The notes: generated from the letters alone by a model not told the origin. DNA of 64,000 bases from Chryseobacterium echinoideorum (GCF_007474535.1 NZ_VKNW01000007.1:62001-126000), one strand, 5' to 3'; shown: positions 18,582 to 28,129, numbered from the stretch's first letter. Numbers and translations: made by a program.

Positions 18582-21500
18582 TTATGCTTTTGAAATGTTG
18601 CCTAGACGGTCTGAATTAATTTTGAAACAAAACTCTTTGATAGATTTCTCTCCAATTTTTTCATAACAGTCTTGTGAACCAAATTCTACTTTTTTTGCAA
18701 TGGTATCAGCAATAGTATGTTTCAAAAAATAAATTTGCTTTTTACTGAATTTTTGAACCACATAAATATTCTTGCTTCTTGCTGATATATTTTTCCAATA
18801 TTCTATAAACAAAGAACTTGACTCATCCAAAATAACTTCTTCATTATCATCTGGGAGATATACAAAATCTCCTTGTTTTAAGGTAAAAAGTAATCGTGCG
18901 TTATTTCTTTCTTCGAAATATTTTCTAAATAAATCTTCTTTACTAAAATTCTTCTTGTCTTCCGAGCCATTGAATTCTGACTTTAAAAGATTAGCTGCAT
19001 CAAAAAAAGTAATCAAGTCGTAATAACGTTCCGTTTTATTCTCTTTTAATTTTTTGTCAAATACTTCTTTCTCCATCACTGCAAATAGATAATTATCTCC
19101 TGTTTTAACATATAGAGAATCATTAAATGATTTTTGTCTGTCTAACTTTTGCAACGAAATATCATCTTCATCATCAGTTTTTTTCTTTTTAGATTTTAAT
19201 GGATCTTTATAGTAAATTTTTATGGTTGAAATTGGTGGATGTGGTTTGGGATTTCCTTGCTCATCTTTTCTTTCAGCAAGTTTTTTGTTTAGATCTAAAA
19301 TTCCTTCAGCTGAAAATGCTTCTTCTTTTTTACCATAAGATTTTAGATGTGCTTCTATTACTTTCTTTAAAAATGGATTAACAATCTTTTCTATTGTTTT
19401 TTCTGTTGCAAACTGCTTTCCAGCAAGTTTACTAATTGGAATCCTATATATTTCCTTTCCATTTGAAAGACCATACAAAGTTCCTTCGTGTAATTGTCCT
19501 CTTAATTTTATTTGTCTATTTCCTTGAATATCATATTGTAACAAAAGCTTATCTTTAGGCTTATGTGAAACAATGATTTCTTTAAGTTTTTGCTCTGCTT
19601 CTTCGGGGAAACCATTCCAAGGTATTTCAATAGCTCTGAATTTCTCCAGCTGTTTGAATATTTCTCTTCTTTTTTCTTCTTCTAAATTCAGTACTTCGTC
19701 AAGTAATTCTGTTTTAGTTCCATTAAAATCAGGAAAGAATTTTTCTTTGTTTTTATCTAACCATTCTTTCAGAACTTGATTGAGATCATTTAGTCTTTTG
19801 ATATGCGCAGGTTGCGTACAAGCTATAACAAGGGCATCCATTGCATGATGTCTGTGATCTATTCTTTTACTCCAGCCTTTTATAATGAGTTTATTGTTTT
19901 TCTTTCTTATAAATTCGCTTTTGAATTTTTTAATAAAAGTTTCTTCATCTAAAATAGGTTCATTAAATTCAACACCAGCTTTTTCATATTCTTTAACCTT
20001 GTTTTCAATTTCTTTCTTATAATTATCATATCCTAATTGAGCAAGTTTAGGTACTATAACTTCATATCTTTCTTTAAGTAAAACTTTAAATTTATCTGTT
20101 AATCCCCAATGATTTCTCAGATAATCTGTAACTCCCCCCGTTGTAGTTTTTATATTTTCGTTCCCAACAATTTTGTTTAATTCTTCACGGATTCGGATAG
20201 AAATATATTGAGTGTCTTTTATCTGTCTCTGGATAGGATCTTCTGGAATAGAAGTTGCCAAAAGGTTTCTTCGTTTTTTTCCTGAAAAATTTTTGTTTGC
20301 GTGATCTATAAACTGATCTTTGGTGAAAATTTGGTAATTTACTGAACCCACCTCGAAATACTCCATAGAAGTTCTATTTCCCTTTTCATTATTTATGGAT
20401 TTTTCACAAATGACTTTATTAGAAAGTGAATCATCAAAATATCTTGATTGTGGGATAATGTGATCAACATCATATCTTTCACGATTAAACAGCTCCGAAA
20501 GCGGAATTGGTTGTCCTGTATATGGTGATATATGACCTTGAGATTCCCAAAGTTTTAACTTTTCAATTTCAGATTTGGACGGATCATTATAGTTTTTAAT
20601 ATATGCTTCCTGTAAGTTTTCTTGAGAGACCCACAATTTATATTTTTCAATATTCGCAATGGAAATCTCCTGTTTAAGTTCAATCAATTTATTTCTTACT
20701 TCCGCATTATGTTTTTGACTTTTTAAATTTGCAGAATACATTTTACCACGTTCAACCGCATTATTTTTAAGTTCTCTCGCCAGTTCTACTCTTATTTCAT
20801 CTGGCTTAAAACCATATTTTTGCCAAATATCTCTTACAATAATTAATGCCTCATTAATTATTTGTTCCGCTAAAGGATTTCTTAGCTCTCCTTGTTTTAA
20901 TCTTGAAATCTGGGTAAATTCTTTAATTAACTCATCTTTAGAATATTCTTTAGCGGTATGTTTATCATAAACCAATATAGTCGCAATAGCATTTACAATT
21001 CCTCCATCTGATAAAACATCTTGATTTTTGTCTAAAAATTCCTGAGCTGACTTTTCAAATGGATCTTCAACATTTTCATTCAGAAGTTTAATGATTTTAT
21101 CTTTTAATGTATCAGAAAAATTTTGATCAAAAAACTTTCCTGCTCTTACCAATGGTAAAATTTTCTCAATTGCTTTTAGGCTAAGGTTAGAATAGTTTCT
21201 ACTGAACTTTATTTTAGACATCTTAATCGCAATAGCATCCTTATTTTCTAAGTCAGGTGAATATTTTTCGATAAAAGCTAATATCCTAGAAGTTCTGTCA
21301 CTTGTCAAATCATATTCATTTCCCTTACCATTATAAAGTATTTCCCAAAGTTCCAATTGCCTTTTAAAATCATCCAAAAGAAATACATTCCACAGTTCCC
21401 CTAAAGTTTTTTGCAGAATTGCTTTTGTATCATTTCCTTTTAACTTGTCTTTGGCATTCATTCCGTTAAGAAAATCTACATTTTCTCTTAGTTTAAATTC

Positions 21501-22907
21501 TTTTTTGAGTTTATTAAGTATTGGACTAAAAGATATTTCTTTTTTGCTTTGCAGTTCTTCATATAACCACTCTTTTAGAGCAGTCGGAATTGGTCTGTCA
21601 ATATATTTGTATCTGATTTCGCCTTTTCGGTTTACACCATTTTCAATTTTTGTATTAATGACTAATTTATTTATCTGCTCCCAAATTTTATATTCCTGAA
21701 AAACAGGATGACTTTTAGCTACCACTTTTTCAGTCGATTCGTATCGACAGTTTGAAATTAAATCCGTTTGATCCTTTAGTTCTCTTTGATAAAATACAAC
21801 CTGATTTTTAATGACATATTTTAGTCCTTTTTCTAATCCTGCTTGGCGTAACTTTTCCTGACTTTCCTTTTGTCCTGGAAATATAAATTCCAATATTTTT
21901 TGTAATCTGTCCTTTTCCAAATTGTTTAGAAATGGATAATATTTCGATTGTTCTTTCCAAACTTCTTCAAACTCCGATTCATAGCGTGAACGCAAAATCA
22001 CATTGTTGCGGATTTTTGCCCATTTATTTTCTTTCAGAATATCGAACAACAATTCTGAGATAAAATATTCTCGACCGAACTCCTTTGATTTATCTGTTAA
22101 TTGTTTCTCAATATTTTCCATTTTCTTCCTCCAACTAGTTTTGTTGGGAAGTTTTATTGTAATAGTATCTCCTGACTTTGCACGACGAATATTAACCTGA
22201 AGTTCTAAAGAATCATTTTCTTTTAAGCTATCCAAAAAAGTTTCAGCTTCAATAATTCCGTCTTCTGTTTCAATCGAAATTTTTCTTTTATTTAATCTTT
22301 TACCTTTAAAAGTAATTTCTTCGGGCAATCCTAACGACAGAATTTTAGAGAAAACTACAAAGCTTTCATTTACTTTCTCTTTTTCTTCAGGTTCATCGTC
22401 ATTATTATCTTCTTTTTCAGGCTCCGAATTTCCACCAGAATAACCCCTGAGTTGATTATATTTATAAACAATCTTTCCTAACTCTTTTAATTCAATTTTT
22501 TTAGTCAATGCTTTTACACGTAATTCAAGTAAATCAAAAGCTGTTAACTGTTGCTGTTTCTTAGAAATTGGAAGTATTGAAATTTTATCTAATTTATTTG
22601 GATCTGAAAATTCATTTACTAACTTAATTTGTTCAGGCAGCATCCCAAGTTCTTGTAAAATATAAATAAGTTTATTTCTTCTCTGTTTATATCTTTTATT
22701 AAGTTTTCTTGTTCCTCTTGCTATTCTTCTGTTGGCATTTTTAGTTTGAGCCTGTCCTTGTTCAAACTTACTTAATTCTGCTCCCATCGGAATAACCCTG
22801 CTTCCCAATCCAAGAATCTCACCTTGCTTATTTTCAAAATCTTGTTTAATTAACGCCCACCCTATGGAGTTCGTTCCCAAGTCCAGTCCAAGTATATTTT
22901 TAGTCAT
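18582..22907 (-). CDS. cas9: Cas9 RNA-guided DNA endonuclease (type II-C)
   Basis: At 1441 aa this is a long Cas9 of the Bacteroidota II-C branch. RuvC-I is at the N-terminus (Asp9 in ILGLDLGTNSIGW), an arginine-rich bridge helix covers about 50-80 (NANRRIARGTRKLNKRY), and an acidic, probably disordered linker lies near 158-182. RuvC-II has a Glu near 706 (IRVELAREL). The HNH domain is near 812-835 (YDVDHIIPQSRYFDDSLSNK). RuvC-III is near 1020 (HRHHAMDAL). All catalytic residues are present, so it is predicted to cut both strands. It is the first gene of the cas operon and diverges from the tracrRNA. I found no obvious promoter box for it in 22908-22998. Confidence 0.98.
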   Translation of the reverse strand: MTKNILGLDLGTNSIGWALIKQDFENKQGEILGLGSRVIPMGAELSKFEQGQAQTKNANRRIARGTRKLNKRYKQRRNKLIYILQELGMLPEQIKLVNEFSDPNKLDKISILPISKKQQQLTAFDLLELRVKALTKKIELKELGKIVYKYNQLRGYSGGNSEPEKEDNNDDEPEEKEKVNESFVVFSKILSLGLPEEITFKGKRLNKRKISIETEDGIIEAETFLDSLKENDSLELQVNIRRAKSGDTITIKLPNKTSWRKKMENIEKQLTDKSKEFGREYFISELLFDILKENKWAKIRNNVILRSRYESEFEEVWKEQSKYYPFLNNLEKDRLQKILEFIFPGQKESQEKLRQAGLEKGLKYVIKNQVVFYQRELKDQTDLISNCRYESTEKVVAKSHPVFQEYKIWEQINKLVINTKIENGVNRKGEIRYKYIDRPIPTALKEWLYEELQSKKEISFSPILNKLKKEFKLRENVDFLNGMNAKDKLKGNDTKAILQKTLGELWNVFLLDDFKRQLELWEILYNGKGNEYDLTSDRTSRILAFIEKYSPDLENKDAIAIKMSKIKFSRNYSNLSLKAIEKILPLVRAGKFFDQNFSDTLKDKIIKLLNENVEDPFEKSAQEFLDKNQDVLSDGGIVNAIATILVYDKHTAKEYSKDELIKEFTQISRLKQGELRNPLAEQIINEALIIVRDIWQKYGFKPDEIRVELARELKNNAVERGKMYSANLKSQKHNAEVRNKLIELKQEISIANIEKYKLWVSQENLQEAYIKNYNDPSKSEIEKLKLWESQGHISPYTGQPIPLSELFNRERYDVDHIIPQSRYFDDSLSNKVICEKSINNEKGNRTSMEYFEVGSVNYQIFTKDQFIDHANKNFSGKKRRNLLATSIPEDPIQRQIKDTQYISIRIREELNKIVGNENIKTTTGGVTDYLRNHWGLTDKFKVLLKERYEVIVPKLAQLGYDNYKKEIENKVKEYEKAGVEFNEPILDEETFIKKFKSEFIRKKNNKLIIKGWSKRIDHRHHAMDALVIACTQPAHIKRLNDLNQVLKEWLDKNKEKFFPDFNGTKTELLDEVLNLEEEKRREIFKQLEKFRAIEIPWNGFPEEAEQKLKEIIVSHKPKDKLLLQYDIQGNRQIKLRGQLHEGTLYGLSNGKEIYRIPISKLAGKQFATEKTIEKIVNPFLKKVIEAHLKSYGKKEEAFSAEGILDLNKKLAERKDEQGNPKPHPPISTIKIYYKDPLKSKKKKTDDEDDISLQKLDRQKSFNDSLYVKTGDNYLFAVMEKEVFDKKLKENKTERYYDLITFFDAANLLKSEFNGSEDKKNFSKEDLFRKYFEERNNARLLFTLKQGDFVYLPDDNEEVILDESSSLFIEYWKNISARSKNIYVVQKFSKKQIYFLKHTIADTIAKKVEFGSQDCYEKIGEKSIKEFCFKINSDRLGNISKA

Positions 22908-22998
22908 AACTATTTAGTTTTTCATAATAGATAAAAATAAGAAGAAAAAAATTATTAAAAATGAGGTTTTCCGTAAATCAACTAATCAATATTTCTCC

Positions 22999-23006
22999 TA
23001 TATTTG
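22999..23006 (+). promoter_or_regulatory. Promoter -7 box of the tracrRNA
   Basis: TATATTTG is a perfect TAnnTTTG match. Initiation about 4 nt downstream would place the tracrRNA 5' end exactly at the start of the anti-repeat. No good -33 TTG is visible. Confidence 0.65.
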
Positions 23007-23009
23007 TAT

Positions 23010-23091
23010 CAATAATTTTGAAAGCAATTCACAATAAGGATTATTCCGTTGTGAAAACATTTAGCGCCTCGACTATCTTCGGGGCTTTTTT
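23010..23091 (+). ncRNA. tracrRNA
   Basis: The anti-repeat (23011-23034) is the reverse complement of repeat positions 2-26 with a single base deleted from a T-run, giving 24 paired bases. A small nexus-type stem (GGA/TCC near 23038-23047) follows. A terminator ends the RNA: GCCTCG (23066-23071) pairs with CGGGGC (23080-23085), then six T. The predicted length is about 82 nt. It pairs with the 5' part of each repeat, so that Cas9 can load crRNA. It is divergent from cas9. Confidence 0.9.
23066..23091 (+). terminator. tracrRNA terminator
   Basis: A 6-bp stem with one G-T pair, an 8-nt loop and six T residues (23086-23091). The hairpin probably also serves as the 3' structure bound by Cas9. 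Confidence 0.75.
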
Positions 23092-23256
23092 ATTTGTGTC
23101 TTTAATATCTGATTTTAAAGAATTTTTACTTAATGAACTTCTAGCAACGCTATTACTAATTACGATTAAATAAATTTAATACTGATTTAAAAAACAATGA
23201 TCTATTATTGATAACAAAGCACTTGAGAATATAATTCTTAATAATCTTCATAAAGC

Positions 23257-23288
23257 AAAAACCGCCAATCCAAAGATTGGCGGTTTTT
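23257..23288. terminator. Terminator downstream of trxB
   Basis: AAAAACCGCCAATC (23257-23270) and GATTGGCGGTTTTT (23275-23288) form a perfect 14-bp stem with a CAAA loop. It works in both directions by composition. It lies 28 nt after the trxB stop on the minus strand. The stretch between the tracrRNA and this hairpin shows nothing recognisable. Confidence 0.85.
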
Positions 23289-23315
23289 ATATTAAAATTT
23301 ACAATAATATTCTAA

Positions 23316-24257
23316 TTACTCAAGCTCGGCAAGATATTTTTCAGCATCCATTGCAGCCATACAGCCGCTTCCGGCTGCAGTAATTGCCTGTCTGTAGATA
23401 TGATCCTGAACATCTCCTGCGGCAAATACTCCCGGAAGATTGGTTTTTGTAGAGCCTTTTTCGGTGATGATATATCCATTTTCATCCAAATCAACCTGAC
23501 CAACAAAAACATCGGTGTTGGGTTTGTGACCAATAGCAATAAAAATCCCTTCTACATCAACGGTAGATTTTTCCTGTGTCTGATTATTGATCATCACTGC
23601 TTTTTCTACCAGATTATTAGCGCCTTCTATTCCTATCAGTTCATGGTGGAATTTCACTTCAATATTCGGAGTGTTTTCCACCCTGTGAATCATTGCTTTA
23701 GATGCACGGAAGACATCTTTTCTCACAAGCATGGTTACTTTTCTGCATAATTTTGCCAGATAAGTGGCTTCCTCTGCGGCAGTATCTCCCGCTCCTACTA
23801 CTACAACATCTTTTCCTTTATAGAAAAACCCGTCACAGGTCGCACAAGCCGAAACTCCTCCCCCTGCATATTTCTTTTCATCATCAAGACCAAGATATTT
23901 TGCTGTAGCTCCGGTAGAAATAATAACCGTTTTTGCAAAAATCTCTTTATTTCCTGCGTATAACTTATGAACTCCGCCAATTTCATGAGAGAATTCAGCT
24001 TTTGTAATCAGTTCATAATGTACTTTAGTATCAAATCTCTCTGCCTGTTTCTGAAGATCCATCATCATTTCAGGACCGGTAATTCCTGCAGGATATCCAG
24101 GGAAATTATCCACCTCAGTAGTGGTAGTTAATTGTCCGCCAGGTTCAAGACCCGTGTATAACTCAGGTTTCAGGTCTGCTCTTGCTGCATAAATTGCTGC
24201 GGTAAAACCAGAAGGTCCGGATCCTACGATTACACAATCTAAAATATTTTGTTCCAT
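23316..24257 (-). CDS. trxB: Thioredoxin-disulfide reductase
   Basis: A cytoplasmic FAD enzyme of 313 aa that uses NADPH to reduce thioredoxin. The N-terminal FAD-binding Rossmann motif VGSGPSGFTAA starts at residue 11. The redox pair CATC occupies 138-141. The NADPH motif VVGAGDTAAEEA follows, and the C-terminal GVFAAGDVQD closes the FAD site. Length and motif order are standard. It is monocistronic with a strong terminator and marks the return from defence to core genes. Confidence 0.96.
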   Translation of the reverse strand: MEQNILDCVIVGSGPSGFTAAIYAARADLKPELYTGLEPGGQLTTTTEVDNFPGYPAGITGPEMMMDLQKQAERFDTKVHYELITKAEFSHEIGGVHKLYAGNKEIFAKTVIISTGATAKYLGLDDEKKYAGGGVSACATCDGFFYKGKDVVVVGAGDTAAEEATYLAKLCRKVTMLVRKDVFRASKAMIHRVENTPNIEVKFHHELIGIEGANNLVEKAVMINNQTQEKSTVDVEGIFIAIGHKPNTDVFVGQVDLDENGYIITEKGSTKTNLPGVFAAGDVQDHIYRQAITAAGSGCMAAMDAEKYLAELE

Positions 24258-24449
24258 AATTTGTTTATCAATGATTTAAAAAATTTCGGGTGCTAAGTTC
24301 GTAAATTTTACTTTCTAATTAAATTTATTTTGATGATACTTGTCAATATCTGATATGTGAATGGTCAATTTTAAAGTCAATGAGTGAGCTGTGAATTTTT
24401 CATTCGAAGAATTGTCAAATGAAATAAATGACTATTCACTATTCATTTT

Positions 24450-25487
24450 TCACACTTTCATCTTGATTTTATCAACATTGATGATTTTATACACCAGCTC
24501 TTTAATAAGCTCAGCTTCAGTCATATTGACTGCTCCAAGTCCTTTTCCTTTCATATCAAATTCCCGTAAAATAGAAATAACTCTGGTAGAATGTTTTAAT
24601 GGATACAGCCTTGCTGCTTCGGCATAATCTTTAATGAAATAAGGATTAATACCCATTTGAGAAGCGATAACCTGCGGAGGCTGTCCTGCTATAGTATTAT
24701 AAATGATTATATTTGAAAAATAGCTGTATAAATTTGCTATCATCATCACAAACGGATTGTTTTTCGGATTTTTGCCCATAAAATGAGCAATCTTAAAAGC
24801 TGCATTGGCATTTTTTGTTCCTAAAGCTTTCTGTAATTCAAAAACATTAAATTCTTTGCTGATTCCGATGTGATTTTCTACCATCGTTCCGTCTAAAACT
24901 TCGCCCTGTTTAAGAATAATTTTGAGCTTATTCAGTTCATTGGCAATTCTGGAAAGATCGTTACCAAGATATTCTGCAAGCAGATGCGAAATATTGGGAG
25001 CCGTTTTGATACTCAGCTTGATGCATTCGTCTGCAATCCATTTCGGAAGCTGATTTTCTTTTACAGACTCACTCAGAAACAAGACTCCGGATTTTTCCAG
25101 AAGCTTCGTAACCTTTTTGCGGCTGTCTAATTTTTTATGTTTATGGGCAAAAACCAAAACAGTAGAAGGAACTGCATTCTGAATATATGTTTCCAGTGCA
25201 TTACTTTCATTCTCGGTAAGTCTCAGATCCTGAGCTTCTTTTACAATAACAACCTGCTTATCGCCCATCATCGGAAACTGCCTTGCCAGTGAAAGAACTT
25301 CCTGATATGTTGTATCTTTTCCGTAAACAACGGTCTGGTTAAAGGCTTTTTCATCTTCTTCCAGAAAATCATTTTCCAGAGCTTTTACGGCAAGATCAAT
25401 AAAGTAAGGTTCTTCTCCATGAAAAAAATAAATCGGAAGAACTTCTTTATTTTTAATATTTTTGAGGATTAAATCTAATTCTTTCAT
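24450..25487 (-). CDS. holA: DNA polymerase III, delta subunit
   Basis: A 345-aa clamp-loader subunit that opens the sliding clamp. The N-terminal AAA+-like region (YFFHGEEPYFIDLAVKAL) lacks a functional Walker A, as is normal for delta. The middle has the LLAEYLGNDLSRIANELNKL segment and the C-terminal collar resembles HolA of other Bacteroidota. Its ATG is 9 nt from that of the divergent HsdR-N-like gene, so its promoter must lie inside that gene. The 24258-24449 gap before trxB holds nothing notable. Confidence 0.93.
   Translation of the reverse strand: MKELDLILKNIKNKEVLPIYFFHGEEPYFIDLAVKALENDFLEEDEKAFNQTVVYGKDTTYQEVLSLARQFPMMGDKQVVIVKEAQDLRLTENESNALETYIQNAVPSTVLVFAHKHKKLDSRKKVTKLLEKSGVLFLSESVKENQLPKWIADECIKLSIKTAPNISHLLAEYLGNDLSRIANELNKLKIILKQGEVLDGTMVENHIGISKEFNVFELQKALGTKNANAAFKIAHFMGKNPKNNPFVMMIANLYSYFSNIIIYNTIAGQPPQVIASQMGINPYFIKDYAEAARLYPLKHSTRVISILREFDMKGKGLGAVNMTEAELIKELVYKIINVDKIKMKV
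25457..25464 (+). promoter_or_regulatory. Promoter -7 box inside the 5' end of holA
   Basis: TATTTTTG matches TAnnTTTG on the plus strand, 32 nt before the ATG of the HsdR-N-like gene. It lies within the holA coding sequence, as the 9-nt gap between the two start codons requires. Confidence 0.55.
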
Positions 25488-25496
25488 CTTTTACTA

Positions 25497-25928
25497 ATGG
25501 AACTTCCCAAACTGAATTTTCAGGAAACTTTTGATTTTAAATTCAAGAAAGACAAAGATAAGTTTTTTATCTATGATCCGGTGCGCAAAAATTATCTTTT
25601 GCTCACTCCTGAAGAATGGGTACGGCAACATTGGATTCATTATTATCTTACGGTAAAAGCCTACTCTGCTTCTGCTTTGATTACAGAGAAAAAAATCATA
25701 CTCAATGGCTTGACAAAGCGGATAGATCTTCTGATCACCGAAAAGACTGAGCCTAAAATTTTGATAGAATGCAAAGCTCCTCAAATTAAACTCACTGAAA
25801 AAACCTTCGAGCAAACCGCAAGATACAATTCAATTATCAATGCTTCAGAAATTATTTTAACGAACGGATTGCAGCATATTCATGCCTATTATGAAGATGG
25901 AGAATATCAGTTTTACAGACCAGAATAA
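25497..25928 (+). CDS. HsdR N-terminal domain-like nuclease
   Basis: A 143-aa protein resembling only the nuclease domain of type I HsdR (HSDR_N_2 family). The PD-(D/E)XK core is Asp77 (KRIDLLI) and Glu91-Cys-Lys93 (ILIECKAP), with a Gln-containing helix after it (FEQTARYN). It has no helicase and no link to the restriction operon 15 kb away. Such stand-alone proteins next to holA are a common Bacteroidota arrangement, which suggests a DNA-repair or housekeeping role rather than restriction. That is inference. Confidence 0.85.
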   Translation: MELPKLNFQETFDFKFKKDKDKFFIYDPVRKNYLLLTPEEWVRQHWIHYYLTVKAYSASALITEKKIILNGLTKRIDLLITEKTEPKILIECKAPQIKLTEKTFEQTARYNSIINASEIILTNGLQHIHAYYEDGEYQFYRPE

Positions 25929-26018
25929 TAGGAATCTATTTTAATTGATTTCTTTTTTGATTTTCTGAAAAATTCAGATATTTTGAATAATTCTAAGAGG
26001 AAAACATTTAATTTTACA

Positions 26019-26780
26019 ATGACAAAATTACAAAATATGATACGCACCATTTTACTGTCTGCATTTCTGATGACATCCGGAACTGTTTTCAGTCAGAATC
26101 TTAAAAAAGTTTCTTATCAGGACGGCTCGCAAAAGCTGAACGGATTAATCACTTCAAATGCAGGAAAAAAACTTCCCGGAGTATTGATTCTTCCTGCTTG
26201 GAAAGGTATTGATGATGAAGCTAAAACCGCCGCTTCAAATCTGGAAAAACAAGGTTATATTGCTTTTATTGCTGATATTTACGGTGAAGGAAACATTCCG
26301 ACGGATAATGCTTCAGCAGCAAAAAGCTCAGGTTATTACAAGAAAAATTTTAACGAATACCAGAAAAGAATTGCATTAGCTTTGGAGCAGCTGAAGAAAA
26401 ACGGAGCAAACCCAGGCAAAATTGCTGTAATTGGGTATTGTTTTGGAGGAACAGGAGCTTTGGAGTCTGCAAGAGGAAAACTTCCCGTAGCTGGTGTGGT
26501 TTCCATTCATGGAAGTATCGGAAAAGATCAATCTAGGGAAAACAAAGAGATTATTACCAAAGTTTTGGTCGAAAACCCTGCAGAAGATCAGAGTGTTACC
26601 AAAGAAGATTACGATAATCTCGTAAAAGAAATGAAAGACGGAAAAGCAGATTGGCAGATTATAACGTATGCCGATTCAAAGCATACATTCACAGACCCGA
26701 AATCTCCTGATTATAACCCTGTAATGGCTGAAAGAGCATGGAATCACACACTGCTCTTCTTAAAAGAGATTTTGAAATAA
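26019..26780 (+). CDS. Exported dienelactone hydrolase family protein
   Basis: An alpha/beta hydrolase of about 253 aa. Cys141 in GYCFGG is the dienelactone-hydrolase nucleophile, with an acidic residue and a His (TYADSKHTF) downstream completing the triad. The N-terminus (MIRTILLSAFLMTSGTVFSQ) is a signal peptide, so it acts in the periplasm or outside. I prefer ATG 26019. ATG 26037 would also give the signal peptide, and a TTG at 25983 is less likely. The natural substrate cannot be read from the sequence. Confidence 0.88.
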   Translation: MTKLQNMIRTILLSAFLMTSGTVFSQNLKKVSYQDGSQKLNGLITSNAGKKLPGVLILPAWKGIDDEAKTAASNLEKQGYIAFIADIYGEGNIPTDNASAAKSSGYYKKNFNEYQKRIALALEQLKKNGANPGKIAVIGYCFGGTGALESARGKLPVAGVVSIHGSIGKDQSRENKEIITKVLVENPAEDQSVTKEDYDNLVKEMKDGKADWQIITYADSKHTFTDPKSPDYNPVMAERAWNHTLLFLKEILK

Positions 26781-26797
26781 TAATTTTCATATCTAAA

Positions 26798-26823
26798 AGC
26801 AACCTCATTTACTTGAGGCTGCT
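26798..26823 (+). terminator. Terminator of the dienelactone hydrolase gene
   Basis: AGCAACCTCA and TGAGGCTGCT form a 10-bp stem with one mismatch. The T-tract is weak. It lies between convergent genes. Confidence 0.5.
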
Positions 26824-26826
26824 TCT

Positions 26827-27057
26827 TCATATATCACTGGTGTTATTACAATGAGAACACCACCAATATTCTTTTTCTTTATCTTTTAGTTTTGTTTTTG
26901 TTTTCTTTTCGCAATTTTCACAAAGACATTCATCACTTTCATTTTCCTTCGCTTCGTAATCGCAATTGAAACAACTCCAACTCGTTAAAGAAAATTTCCC
27001 GTTGATAAACCAGGTAAATGAATTTTCTTTGCATTTAGGACAAATTTGTAACGCCAT
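26827..27057 (-). CDS. Small double zinc-ribbon protein
   Basis: A 76-aa protein with four Cys-x2-Cys knuckles: CPKC at residue 7, CFNC near 31, CENC near 46 and CSHC near 68. They probably bind two zinc ions. A charged stretch rich in Lys and Glu separates the two halves. There is no signal peptide, so it is cytosolic. The function is unknown. Such proteins may bind nucleic acid or other proteins. It lies 11 nt after the cupin gene on the same strand and may be cotranscribed. Confidence 0.7.
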   Translation of the reverse strand: MALQICPKCKENSFTWFINGKFSLTSWSCFNCDYEAKENESDECLCENCEKKTKTKLKDKEKEYWWCSHCNNTSDI

Positions 27058-27068
27058 ATTTAATTTTT

Positions 27069-27428
27069 TTATTCTTCTCGGTTTACCAATTCCATCGAAA
27101 AAGCAGGAAGACAGATGGCAATATATTCACATTCTTCTGAAAAAGGATTGCTGTAACGAATTCTGGCTCCCTTTTCGATCATAATACTTTGTCCTTTTTC
27201 TAAAACTACTATTTCTCCGTCTATTTCAAATTGCTTTTTTCCCGATATGATAATTGTGAATTCATCAAATTCAGGAGTTTGGTGAGGCTCACTCCAGTTG
27301 GGCGGCGCAATCATGTGCGCAATAGAAATGTTGGGATTTTCTGTTGAGTTTCCCCAATGCTCCTCAATGAGTTTGCCGTCATTGGTGGGAACTACAAATG
27401 GGGCGGTTTGGATTTTGTATCTTTTCAT
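27069..27428 (-). CDS. Cupin domain protein
   Basis: A single small cupin barrel of about 119 aa. Motif 1 resembles PHQTPEFDEFTIIISG and motif 2 is around EKGARIRYSNPF. Only part of the usual His/His/Glu/His metal set is visible (His and Glu in motif 1), so metal binding is uncertain. I start at ATG 27428 (MKRYKIQ). A longer frame to 27464 adds 12 unconvincing residues. It could be an isomerase, dioxygenase or ligand-binding protein. Confidence 0.8.
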   Translation of the reverse strand: MKRYKIQTAPFVVPTNDGKLIEEHWGNSTENPNISIAHMIAPPNWSEPHQTPEFDEFTIIISGKKQFEIDGEIVVLEKGQSIMIEKGARIRYSNPFSEECEYIAICLPAFSMELVNREE

Positions 27429-27598
27429 ATTAATTTTTTTATGTTTATTTAACGCAAAGTGCACAGAGTTTTTTACAATACTAGCTTTTTATTTTTAAGG
27501 TTTACAAAGGTGTTTCACTTATAAAACCTGACAAAGTTTATTGTTTAAAAATTTAAATAAATCTGCGAAATCAGCATTATCTGCGAGAAAAATTTAAG

Positions 27599-28129
27599 CT
27601 AAATCGAATGATCTTCTTTTCTAATTTCATAAACAAAATTGGTTCTCGAAGGTTCTCCAAAGTAAGCGACTTCTTCTTCAGCAACTTTTTTCCCGCCCAG
27701 TCTTTCTAATGCAATCTGTGATCGTACATTTTCCTTCCCTATGTGAAAATGTACCGTATCTACAAATTGAAAAATATACTTGAGCATTATTCTTTTGACT
27801 TGTGGATTAATCCCCTTTCCCCAGGATTTTGTTCCGTAAAAAGTATATCCTATGAAAATACTGTTTTTACTTTTATCAAAATCATAAAATAGGGTACTTC
27901 CCAAAACCTCTCCGGTAGTTTTTTCTACAATTTTAAAAGCACCTTTACTTTCCATTGCTCCCAGAAAAAAGTTTTTAAAAACTTCTCTCTGATAACGGTT
28001 TTTATTGGGATGCTGTTCCCAGACTTTCGGATCTGATGCTATTTCGTATAAAGACTCAAAATCCCCTTTCTGTAAGGGGATTAATTGATATTCTTCGTTT
28101 TCTAAAACAGACTGAATAGAAAAATTCAT
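27599..28129 (-). CDS. GNAT family N-acetyltransferase (RimJ/RimL type)
   Basis: A 176-aa acetyltransferase of the RimJ/RimL-like GNAT branch. Recognisable parts are the early EEYQLIPLQKGDFESLYEIA region, the GYTFYGTKSWGKGINPQVKR strand-loop in the acetyl-CoA site, and ENVRSQIALERLGGKK near the C-terminus. It may acetylate a protein N-terminus or a small amine. It is read in the same direction as the cupin gene but 170 nt away. Confidence 0.85.
   Translation of the reverse strand: MNFSIQSVLENEEYQLIPLQKGDFESLYEIASDPKVWEQHPNKNRYQREVFKNFFLGAMESKGAFKIVEKTTGEVLGSTLFYDFDKSKNSIFIGYTFYGTKSWGKGINPQVKRIMLKYIFQFVDTVHFHIGKENVRSQIALERLGGKKVAEEEVAYFGEPSRTNFVYEIRKEDHSI

Noticed and set aside
22961..23173. 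A 70-codon plus-strand frame upstream of cas9
   Set aside because: It overlies the tracrRNA promoter, anti-repeat and terminator. The hydrophobic translation is a by-product of AT-rich DNA.
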